DNA of 55,704 nt. It comes from Ruminococcus flavefaciens FD-1 (GTDB lineage Bacteria > Bacillota > Clostridia > Oscillospirales > Ruminococcaceae). The notes under the pieces were generated by a model. The model saw only the letters and a program-made list of their open reading frames with translations. It did not search any database and was not told the DNA's origin. How positions within the stretch are numbered: the stretch's first letter is position 1; each line of letters begins with the position of its first letter. Where the stretch lies: positions 1 through 55,704 of the forward strand of contig ACOK01000091.1 of NCBI GenBank assembly GCA_000174895.1, given 5' to 3'. Shown in pieces: positions 8,307 through 17,600 of the stretch. The position numbers were made by a program, and so were the translations under genes.

Positions 8307-9285
8307 GACTGAAATGACACGATACCAACGAATCAAAAAGCGTATTTTCGATATCATACAGATAGGAAACCGTGGCGATATCCCCAGCAGGGCATTTGAT
8401 ATTTTCATAGTAACGGTCATAATCGTGAATATCATCACGCTGTTTCTGGATTCATTCGATGAGATGGCGGAATATCACGGTTTATTCCACATCTGTGAGG
8501 GACTGACCGTGCTTGTGTTTGCTGTTGAGTACGGGCTGAGGATATGGACATCCGAGTTCCTGTACCCGAAAAAAACAAAAGCAGGAGCGGTACTGCGCTT
8601 CCTGCGTTCCTTTGACGGAGTTGTTGACCTGCTGACCATTCTGCCGTTCTTCTTCCTTGATGGTTTCATCGTGTTCCGTATGCTGAGAGTTGTGAGGATA
8701 TTCCATTTGTTCAGAGTAAATGCACGTTACGACTCCTTTCACATCATCACAAGCGTACTCATCGAGAAGAAGAATCAGATCCTTTCGTCGGTATTCATTA
8801 TAATAGTACTCATGTTTGCTTCGTCGCTTGGGATATATAATGTGGAACATGAAGCGCAGCCCGAGGTCTTCCGCAACGCTTTTTCGGGAATATGGTGGAG
8901 CGTTTCAACTCTGCTGACTGTGGGCTACGGCGATATCTATCCCATAACCGTTGTGGGAAGGCTGATGGCTATATGCATTGCTTTTCTCGGTGTGGGAGTT
9001 GTGGCAGTGCCTACAGGTATCATCAGTGCTGGTTTTGTTGAACAGTACACGAAGAAGCAGAATTCCGGCAGGAAGCTGAAGGATATCTCAAAGCTGGGCG
9101 AAGTTCTCGTTGACAGGGATAGCGCATTCCTCGGTAAAACGGTAAGCGAAGCTGAACAGGAAATGGATACACGTATCTATATGATAATCAGGGACGATCT
9201 TTCAATAATGCCCTACGACAGCGTTAAGCTGAAACACGGTGATATCCTGTTTATCAGGGCGGATAACATGGAAAAGGAAGACTGA
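8296..9285 (+). CDS. Voltage-gated-type potassium channel with TrkA_C domain
   Basis: 329 residues. Six membrane segments are visible, including an S4-like voltage sensor with spaced arginines (FRMLRVVRIFHLFRV, near 130) and a pore loop with the K+ selectivity filter TVGYGD (208-213). The last about 70 residues form a cytoplasmic TrkA_C/RCK_C domain (LGKTVSEAEQEMDTRIYMIIR to GDILFIRADN), which usually gates the channel in response to a ligand. The GTG start at 8296 lies inside the end of dgt. An ATG at 8314 is an alternative that would lose six residues. Family assignment is firm; the ligand is unknown. Confidence 0.9.
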   Translation: MLTKTEMTRYQRIKKRIFDIIQIGNRGDIPSRAFDIFIVTVIIVNIITLFLDSFDEMAEYHGLFHICEGLTVLVFAVEYGLRIWTSEFLYPKKTKAGAVLRFLRSFDGVVDLLTILPFFFLDGFIVFRMLRVVRIFHLFRVNARYDSFHIITSVLIEKKNQILSSVFIIIVLMFASSLGIYNVEHEAQPEVFRNAFSGIWWSVSTLLTVGYGDIYPITVVGRLMAICIAFLGVGVVAVPTGIISAGFVEQYTKKQNSGRKLKDISKLGEVLVDRDSAFLGKTVSEAEQEMDTRIYMIIRDDLSIMPYDSVKLKHGDILFIRADNMEKED

Positions 9286-9313
9286 AGGCGGCAATTTCCG
9301 TTTTTGTGAATAA

Positions 9314-9493
9314 TTAAGGCAACACCGCACAAAACCCGCCTGACGGCTTTACACTGAATCTGCGTACATATTTTCCGCCATCTTGCACAGAAATTTCTTG
9401 ACATACGATAGTATGCCTGCAAAATTTCTATACAATCTGACGAAAAATCTGTCGGCGCATCTTCAGCACAAGCTTTGTGCGGTGTTGCCTTAA
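9314..9493. repeat. Family C inverted repeat (MITE-like)
   Basis: A 180-bp element bounded by perfect 20-bp inverted ends, TTAAGGCAACACCGCACAAA and its complement. A 47-bp relative with similar ends is at 46490-46536. The interior codes for nothing recognisable. TTAA at both outer ends may be a target duplication or part of the repeat. Confidence 0.75.
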
Positions 9494-9569
9494 AGCATCG
9501 TTCCCTTCGTTAGAGTGTAAGTGATTCTGCGTAAAACTTGTCTATTATGATGAAAAACATTGTGGTTTA

Positions 9570-9598
9570 TTGACAAAATTAGAGATAAATGATATAAT
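9570..9598 (+). promoter_or_regulatory. Promoter of a candidate small RNA
   Basis: TTGACA (9570-9575), 17-bp spacer, TATAAT (9593-9598): a full consensus promoter on the plus strand. The only gene downstream is on the opposite strand, which is why a non-coding transcript is proposed. Confidence 0.75.
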
Positions 9599-9604
9599 AA
9601 TTAT

Positions 9605-9743
9605 GCGAGAAATAATTGGGTTTTATTGATCGTGTCGGCGGAAAGGCTATCTGCACAATAGGCCTGTATGCCGGAATATTCTGAAGTAAGGGAACAAATC
9701 AGAAAAGCTGTACTCATAGGCGGGTACAGCTTTGTTCCTTTTA
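9605..9743 (+). ncRNA. Candidate intergenic small RNA ending in a long hairpin
   Basis: The transcript expected from the consensus promoter contains no credible open frame but is highly foldable. One domain has GTCGGC (9634-9639) facing GCCGG (9670-9674), enclosing AGGCTAT pairing with ATAGGCCT. A second hairpin is TTCTGA with TCAGAA. The 3' end is a strong hairpin AAAGCTGTAC (9704-9713) with GTACAGCTTT (9724-9733), extended by GGAAC/GTTCC and followed by CTTTTAT. It matches no class I know (not tmRNA, SRP, RNase P, 6S or a common riboswitch). The hairpin probably also terminates the convergent gene ending at 9747. Confidence 0.5.
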
Positions 9744-9746
9744 TGG

Positions 9747-10292
9747 TCAGAATCCGAGATCGTCGTAATCCTCTTTTGTGAAGCGGTGATAGGTGACGTG
9801 TATGCTTCCGTCTATTTCTTCCTCGGCGGTGATGCAGTATCTGTAGTCGTCGGGAGTACCGTCTGTGAAGTACATAAGGTATTGGAATTCCTCATTATCC
9901 ATTTCTGTAACAGTGACATTCTCCGATCTGCTGCGGAAAAGTGCGATCACATCGTTGATGGAAGGATGCGTCTGCAAAAGCCCGATAAAGGCACGGATGA
10001 ACTCTTTGCCGTCCGATGCCTTATTGACGTATCCCGTTCCCTCAGAGGGCACGGTCAGGCAGAAACCGTCCTTGATTGGGCGGAAGCTGATATCTCCGAA
10101 ACGAGGTGTGGCTGCCGCTGAAAACTCCGTCAGCATTGCCTTTATTGAGTCGGTATTGCAGGCGGCACCTGTGAGATGGCTGAGAGATGCAAGTGTATAA
10201 TTCAGGCTCATCGGTCTGCCGTCGTAGCCGAGTTTTACCTGTGCTTCGAGAATATTATCGTAGAGATTTTTTTCAAGCCGCTGAAGATCCAT
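9747..10292 (-). CDS. Conserved hypothetical protein (DUF3877-like)
   Basis: 181 residues from the preferred start. The start chosen is the ATG at 10292 (MDLQRLEKNL), because it has an AGGAGG ribosome binding site 7 bp upstream; longer frames reaching 10331 lack one. The protein is soluble, with no signal peptide. Its N-terminal helical part (DLQRLEKNLYDNILEAQVKLGY) and C-terminal beta-rich part resemble a small Firmicutes family that I remember as DUF3877, but this recall was not checked. No catalytic motif is seen. It stands alone, convergent to the candidate small RNA. Confidence 0.6.
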   Translation of the reverse strand: MDLQRLEKNLYDNILEAQVKLGYDGRPMSLNYTLASLSHLTGAACNTDSIKAMLTEFSAAATPRFGDISFRPIKDGFCLTVPSEGTGYVNKASDGKEFIRAFIGLLQTHPSINDVIALFRSRSENVTVTEMDNEEFQYLMYFTDGTPDDYRYCITAEEEIDGSIHVTYHRFTKEDYDDLGF

Positions 10293-10382
10293 GTGCAGGC
10301 CTCCTATGTTGTAATAGTATAATTTTAGCACATTGCTGCTGAGAAGTCAACTGACTGTAAGCTTTGCGAAACAAGGGCACTA

Positions 10383-10411
10383 TTGACAACAACTTTTGTA
10401 CATGATATAAT
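10383..10411 (+). promoter_or_regulatory. Promoter of the coiled-coil/signal peptidase operon
   Basis: TTGACA (10383-10388) and TATAAT (10406-10411) with a 17-bp spacer, about 33 bp before the start codon at 10444, which has an AGGAGGT ribosome binding site. Confidence 0.85.
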
Positions 10412-10443
10412 TTAAACATGATCCGTCTTGACAGGAGGTAAAT

Positions 10444-10647
10444 ATGACTGACAAACAGCTTAGAAAATTAAAACGTGCCGAACTCATCGAGATACTCTAC
10501 TATTTAAAAAGGGAAAACGAGGAGCTGCATGAGGAAAACGAAAAGCTTCGCTCTAAACTGGGGGCTTTTGCGGATGAAGCTATAGAGATGAAAAAAGAAT
10601 CGCTGTCAGCGGAAAAGACAGCAGAAGATGCAGGAAAGACGGAATAA
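10444..10647 (+). CDS. Small coiled-coil protein
   Basis: 67 residues, very charged, starting after a perfect AGGAGG site. Residues about 5-45 show a heptad pattern (LRKLKRAELIEILYYLKRENEELHEENEKLRSKL broken into Leu-spaced helices), so it should form a coiled coil. It has no signal peptide or membrane segment. It lies 2 bp before the signal peptidase gene and is surely co-transcribed with it. A helper role for the peptidase is only a guess; no named family is recognised. Confidence 0.75.
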   Translation: MTDKQLRKLKRAELIEILYYLKRENEELHEENEKLRSKLGAFADEAIEMKKESLSAEKTAEDAGKTE

Positions 10648-10649
10648 AT

Positions 10650-11234
10650 ATGAGCAGTTTGAATTTCAATGATATACCTACAGCGGCGCAGTTTGAAAAG
10701 GAAATGAAGCGGCTGAAGTATAAACAGAACTTCCGGAATTCGGTGAAAAGTACGGTATCTGCGCTTATCACCATCGTTGCAGTCGCAGTAATATTGTCAA
10801 CTATGCTGATCCCCGTGCTGAGAGTTACGGGCACAAGCATGACCCCTACGCTTCAGAATGACGAGTACGTCCTTTGCAGCAAGGTCTCAACAGTGAAGCA
10901 AGGCGATATAATAGCTTTTTACTATAACAACAGGATATTGCTCAAACGTGTCATAGGCGTATCGGGCGATGTTATCGATATTTCCGATGACGGCACAGTC
11001 ACGCTGAACGATAAGGTGCTGGATGAGCCATATATCAGCGAAAAAGCGCTGGGCGAGTGCGATATCGAGCTGCCCTATCAGGTCCCTGAAAACAGACTTT
11101 TCGTCATGGGCGATCACCGCTCGGTCTCGGTGGACAGCCGTTCGACTTCGGTGGGATGCGTTGCCGAGGAAAATATCGTGGGCAAAGTGATGCTGAGGAT
11201 ATGGCCTCTGAAAGAAGCAGGCCGTCCTGAATAA
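10650..11234 (+). CDS. lepB: Signal peptidase I
   Basis: 194 residues. Membrane-bound serine protease that removes signal peptides from secreted proteins outside the membrane. One N-terminal membrane segment (about 34-53) follows a basic cytoplasmic part. The catalytic Ser is in GTSMTPTL (about 60) and the general-base Lys in LLKRVIGVSGD (about 98). The box MGDHRSVSVDSRS near the C-terminus is diagnostic. It is in an operon with a 67-residue coiled-coil protein and ends at its own terminator 460 bp before the pilus operon. Gram-positive pilus loci often carry a dedicated signal peptidase, so it could serve the pilus proteins, but its separate promoter leaves this open. Confidence 0.93.
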   Translation: MSSLNFNDIPTAAQFEKEMKRLKYKQNFRNSVKSTVSALITIVAVAVILSTMLIPVLRVTGTSMTPTLQNDEYVLCSKVSTVKQGDIIAFYYNNRILLKRVIGVSGDVIDISDDGTVTLNDKVLDEPYISEKALGECDIELPYQVPENRLFVMGDHRSVSVDSRSTSVGCVAEENIVGKVMLRIWPLKEAGRPE

Positions 11235-11242
11235 AGTAAAAG

Positions 11243-11274
11243 ATTCTCTTGCAGAAATGCAGGAGAATTTTTTT
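11243..11274 (+). terminator. Rho-independent terminator after signal peptidase
   Basis: ATTCTCTTGCA and TGCAGGAGAAT pair around a short GAAA loop and run into a stretch of T (11266-11274). Confidence 0.88.
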
Positions 11275-11439
11275 GCTCTCTGAGATTACTATTTGTATAA
11301 TATTGCGCAGAATTTAAAAAGAACTATAATCAATAATTATAACTGTGAATTTCTACAAATAGGACAATTATTTAATAATGCAAAAAAATGACATATCAGA
11401 TCAGCTAAGCGGCATCACTTATTTGAAATGACGCATATA

Positions 11440-11490
11440 TGCAAAATAGCGTTTACGTAACATATGTTCATACGTTCCGTAAATGCAAAA
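11440..11490. promoter_or_regulatory. Imperfect palindrome upstream of the pilus operon
   Basis: GCGTTTACGTAACATATG and the facing GTTCCGTAAATGC form an interrupted dyad around AACATATGTT. It lies in the AT-rich 460-bp gap, about 120 bp before the pilus promoter, and could be a regulator site. The remainder of the gap 11275-11600 shows only AT-rich sequence. Confidence 0.3.
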
Positions 11491-11604
11491 ATATATTCTA
11501 CGAAGTGTTGATTTTATAAAAGTAATATTGCCTAATATAAATATTATATTATTGTACATTCATACAAAATGATTCGCTGACTATCATAAATTTTGTAGAA
11601 ACTA

Positions 11605-11633
11605 TTGATTTTTGTAATAACGGATGGTATAAT
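11605..11633 (+). promoter_or_regulatory. Promoter of the pilus operon
   Basis: TTGATT (11605-11610), 17-bp spacer, TATAAT (11628-11633), about 60 bp before the TTG start codon of the adhesin. Confidence 0.75.
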
Positions 11634-11695
11634 TTATATATCAGATGGGAAAGCTATTCCCCCATATGAAATAACACCGAGAGGAGAGTGCAGCT

Positions 11696-14600
11696 TTGAA
11701 AGATTTACAGAACAGGATACAGCAGATGCTGGCAGACAGAAAGAATCATATACGTGTTATATCGATGATCACTGCACTGTCCTTGCTGGTAATGTTTATT
11801 GCTCCGATGCTGCTTGTCAGCCCCGGCATCAGCCTTACGAAGAATTCCTACAGCCCCGTTAAGCTGGGGAATACCATAGCAAGAGATTATGACGGAAATA
11901 TTCTGATAAGCACTCAGATCAATAATTCTTATAAGCAGAATGGAATAAGCACAGGTGCCAATGTGGTCAACGATAAAATTTACAGCCCGGCTTCAGTTCC
12001 TCTGAAAACTTTACTTTTCGGAGACGGCCTTAATGATCTTATTAATGACGACGACACTCTGGAGCAGGCACTCGACAAAGCAGCTAATAGTTACTTCCTC
12101 GGCTTAGCAAGTGAATTCTGTGCATTTATCAAGGGCGACTTTACCGTGTACGATGCGGACGCCGAGGGCAGAGTAGCAGTCGGCGGCAATCTTAGATTTG
12201 AAGGCGGCTGGAACTATCAGATAGGAAGCGGTGACTTCGCAAGCCTGACGCCACTCACTCAGACGTACGATTACGATAGCACATCCGGTTTTGCACATAT
12301 TATCTGCGGTGGAAAGCTTTTCCGTATCAATACCGTTTCAACAGGCAATTACAATGAGCAGGAAAATGTTGCAAATGATAAAGGCTGGCACCGCAATGGC
12401 AATACAGTTGTATATGATCCGGAAGACGATATGTATAAGAAGCTGCTTGTCAGTCCGGATGTACTGGACGGATCTCTTAGGTATGGCGGTGAAAAAGAAG
12501 GGGATATCTCATATTCAGACCAAGTAGTGGTAGAAATGCCGGGAACTGAATCGGGATGCGATCATGAATATCTGAACAATGTCAATCAGCTGGCGCAGAT
12601 GTATCAATACGAATATATCAGAGAATTGATCGACACTGTCTATAATAAAGTCGATCAGAGATCCGAAGCTCTCGCAATTATGGACAGCATCCCCGGAAGA
12701 ATCGCCGATGATGGAGAGACTGTTACATTCGATGGCGAAAATCTGAATGCAACTACAATTTATTTCTCACTCCCTGCATGGGACAATAGAATTAAGAAGG
12801 TTATTTTTGAGAATATTCCTGACGATACAAGTATTGTTGTGAATGTCGGCGGCGAAAATTTCCGGATTTTTCCGGGCGACAAAGGAACAGTGCAAACGAT
12901 CTTCAGAAATAACGGAAATGATAAAGTAATATCCAATAACCAGTCTAACAATTCACAAGAAGCGAATGATTCCAATAACAATGCGGCGTCTTCGAGGATC
13001 CTTTATAACTTCTATGAAGCGACATACGGAAGGATCAGCGGAAACTTCAACGGCACGATACTTGCATCGAAGGCCGACGTTACTGCACCGCAAGAGTGTC
13101 CCGGACATCTTTCCGGTGCATTGATCGCAAAGTCATTCGAAGGCGGTCTGGAATTCGGTTACAGACCGTACCGAGGCAGCGCCGACATTATCGGACTGAG
13201 AACCGGATATGTGATCCCGGTCGAAAAATATGTTGAAGGTAGTAAAAACCGCCTTGCAGATGCAAGATTTGTACTGGAGAGAGTCACAGATGACAACAAA
13301 ACAGTTCCGGTTTACCGCTGGGCGAGTGATGGCAAAGACCCGTCTTATGTACCGATCCCGCTGCAAGTGAATTATACGAAAACATATACTGCTACCGAAG
13401 AATCGAATACATCGGAAACGACAAATGAAAATCCGGATTCATCGGCAACTGAAGATGAAGATTCGGAACCAAAGGTAAATGAACCGGAAGAAATATCGAA
13501 ATCGTCGGAATCGACAAATGAAAATCCGGAGACATCGGCAACTGAAGATGAAGATTCGGAATCAAAGGTAAATGAACCGGAAGAAAAATCGGAAACGTCG
13601 GAATCGACAAATGAAAATCCGGAGACACCGGCAACTGAAGATGAAGTTTCCGATCCACAGGCAACTGAACCGCAGCTCATCTATCCGACCCTGACGGCAA
13701 GATATATACTGCGTGAGGAGAATCCGCCGGAGCTGTATTTAGGAACGTCGAAGTATTATCAGATTGATGTAACAGAAAAGATCAATCAGCTTGACCAAGG
13801 TGGTCGGCCGAACAATGTCGAATATACGGTGGCGATTAGTTCGCCTGATTCGGATCCTTCGGATGCTGAGACGATCAATTTTACAGTGAGCGACACAGGC
13901 GAGGCACCAATCGTGAGAACGATCACTGACGGTGATAAAACGTATAGGATCACCATCAATAATAGCGGAACCAATCCGGTTGTGACATCCGTGGAAAAAG
14001 GGGACGGAACAGATTTTCAGAGCATTCAGATGGACGACACTGGAAAGGCACAGAAAATCGACGATAATTTCTATTACGATCCGAATATGATGATGGTCAT
14101 GCCACTGATTTCTGAAACAAAAACACCGTCTTTTGAGAACATACCTGCATTGCTGTTTGAAAAGGTCGATGATGACGGAAATCCAAGAACAGGTGCGACG
14201 ATCAGACTGACGAGAACGGGTACGGATCCTGCGATCCCGGATGAAGCAAACTGGAAGTGGCCAGATGGGTCGTCTTCATGTACGATCAATGTGAAGGAGT
14301 TGCCGAGCGGCACCTATAAGCTGGAAGAAACCCAAGCGCCTCAGGGCTACGAAAAAGCCGAACCGATCGTATTTACATGGGATGAAGAGAGTGGAAAGCT
14401 GACCTATAATGGAATAGACTACACTCTTCCTGCAAAGCTCCGAATGATCGATAACAAGATATATGGTATGAAACTGGAGCTTTACAAGTATGACGGCAGA
14501 CCCACCCATAGCGAAACAGATGCCCTCGGAGGTGCGGTATTCAGTCTCTATGCGGCGGACGATACGCTCATCAAAGACGGTTTTGAAACCGATGCAACCG

Positions 14601-17600
14601 GTAAGGTCGATTTGAATCTCAGCGATGTGATAAATGCCAGATATGTGAGGAACGGCTATCTGCTTCCGGGCACATACTATCTCAAAGAAACAACACTCCC
14701 GACGGCGACTGAGGGACAACCGTTCACACAGCCCGATAATATCTATTTTACGGTCAAGAAGAATAATAACGGAACATTCTTTGTTGAGGCTTTGAATATG
14801 AGTAAAACGAAGGACTGCTCATATTCTGTTCATAGCAACTGGGAAGAAGCTTGGTACGGCGTTCACCAGCTCTATATCAACGATGATAGATTAAACGGTT
14901 CAATGAAGGAAACAACTTCGGGCGGTGTGATTGAAAATGTTGTCAGCATCACGCTTGAGACCAACAGTACGATTCAGCAAGCCTATGCCGATGTTGCCTC
15001 CAGTAATTCTGTGAACAGCGATCAATGGTCCGTAACATTTGATCCTCCGCAGACAATAAGGCAGTGCAAATTCTTTGTGGCATACAAAGATGATTTTAAG
15101 TATACACTGACGATCAGAACAAAGGATAATATTACCTATATTTCTACTAATATTGAAGAGAATATACCTGAGCCTTCAGCGGATGAAGAAGAAACCGGTC
15201 TGATGACTGTAGATACGCAGAATTCGCAGCAGCTCAAAATCGCTAACAAATCCGAGCCGGTGAATATCACTGCGAAAAAGGTATGGGCAAATGATGCGGG
15301 CTTTGAATTCCTGCGTAACAATGTCAAGCTGACGCTTTACCGATCGCCAGATGATCTGACCCCAGCACAGCAGGCAGCCTACGCCGAAGGCACGACTCCG
15401 GAAGGTGTTACGATTGAGCAATGGCAAAATTCGTGGAATACCGAGGAGGATTCTACGCAGACCGGTACGGCAGTGCTTTCCGATGAAAATGGATGGTCGT
15501 ATACATGGAACAAGTTGGAGGCATTTAAGCAGAATAGCGACGGTACATATCAGAAACTCTACTATTATGTAAAAGAAACGCCTATCGGCGAAGTCGATTA
15601 TGTTACTACTTATGTGAGAGACGGCAATCAGCTGACTGTCACAAATACGATGAATAAAATCGATTTGAATGTTGAAAAGATATGGAACAACAATAATAGC
15701 AGCAATCTTCAGACACCGTCATCCATCAAAGTCGGACTGGAGGTTAAGCACAACGAAAACTGGGAGAAGGTTCTCGGTAAAACGTTGACACTTTATTCCG
15801 CAAATGAATGGAAGGGCGAATTTTCAAATCTCCCTGCCGGCGAATCATTCCGCATTTATGAGATATCGGTTCCAACTGGCTGGAAGGTAGGACCGAGCAA
15901 TACAGTCAATACAGCAAATCTGACAGCTGATCAGCTCGAGGAAAAGACACTGACGATCACAAATGAGCCGGATTTTGCGAGTCTGAAACTGAAAAAGGAA
16001 TGGGAGAACGAAGAGAGCGTGAATGAGCTGGAGTTCAAGCTTTACCGCAAGGAAGTTTCGATTTCAGGCGGCTATCATGATGCCGGCGACCATGTGATGT
16101 TCGGCTTACCTCAGGGCTATACGGCTTCGATGCTCGGCTGGAGTTTCAACGAATTCAAAGATAGCTACACTGATCTTGGTCAGGAGGAGCATTACAAGAT
16201 CATCGCAAAGAGATTTGCAGACTTTTTCTACAATGCAGTTAAGACTGATGCAAACGGAAATATCACAGAGATCCTGGTGCAGAAGGGCGATGGACAGACC
16301 GATCACGACTACTGGGGCGCACCGGAAGATCAGGGCGAGCGAACCGATCAGCTCTTCTGGAGAGATACCGGCGGCGATATCGCGGCAGAATATGCAGCGA
16401 CACTCGCACAGTATAAGGTTAATTTCCCGGAAGATCCCATGGCTGACCAATATCTGGAGCAAGCCAAAAAGCTCTACGAATTTGCAAAGGCAAAACCGCC
16501 CCTGAACGAATATGGTGTCAACCGTAAGGAGGGCACTGAGTACGATTTCTACAAATCCGATGCCAAGGAAGATGATGTTGCATGGGCAGCGGCGTGGCTT
16601 TACAAAGCGACCCAAGAGGATCAGTATAAAAATGAACTGGCAAGTTACCCCGGTCCTAATCCTAATGACGATAACTGGAGTTCACTTAACTGGAACAGAG
16701 TCGATCTTGCAGCGTCTATCATGAACGGTGAGATCAACAACAACTGGAATACTGCTTCTGATTGGTTTAATAACCACTGCAAATCGGATAACTATTTCTT
16801 CGTTGGCGAATGGGGCTCGGCTCGCTATAACTGCGCCGCACAGCTCGCTGCGCTGGTTGCTTCCAAGCATGATGCAGTTGACAAAGAGGCATGGGCGCAA
16901 AACCAGATGGGATACATCCTCGGCGAAAAGGGAGTAGGTACAGCCAATCCGAAGTGCTTTGTTACCGGATTCGATGAGAACTCACCAAAGAATCCGCATC
17001 ACAGAGCTGCATCCGGAACCGATTCCGCGCAGACAAATGCCGACAGCATTGAGAATAAACACATTCTGCTGGGTGCATTGGTTGGCGGACCTGCAGATGA
17101 AAACGGCGCATATCAAGATATCAGATCTGATTATCAGAGCAATGAGGTATCGCTGGACTACAATGCCGGACTTGTCGGAGCGGCGGCTGGCTTGTATTAT
17201 TTCTACCCCCAGGGTATCACTGATGCGGATATCTCAGCAAGTGTACCGGATTCCGGCGTCGAAATAACATACGGCGGCGGCATGGGAAATAGTGCAGTGG
17301 TAAACAACTCACAGAATTACGCAAAACTGCTGCAATATTCACTTTACTTCTATGATGCAAATATGTGCGGTTCAGATGTTGGCGAATCTTCAGCGCTGAC
17401 ATGGCGTAAAGATTGTCATGTACAGGATGCACAGCTTAACTCCGCACCAGCAGAATCTGAAACAATACTGCCGAAGCTCAATACAGTGATCGGAAAATAT
17501 TGGTCTTTTGTGAATCTGTTGAGCGAAGAAAATGCGGAAGCCGATACGGTTCCCGCAGCAACCCGAACCAAAACCCGTGTACTCCGACTTTCCAAGGCCG

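Noticed and set aside
9605..9743. SRP RNA, 6S RNA or a known riboswitch
   Set aside because: The conserved SRP tetraloop region, 6S central bubble and common aptamer motifs were not found.
13372..13680. Repetitive Ser/Val-rich frames opposite the adhesin linker repeats
   Set aside because: Shadows of the 93-bp repeats on the other strand.
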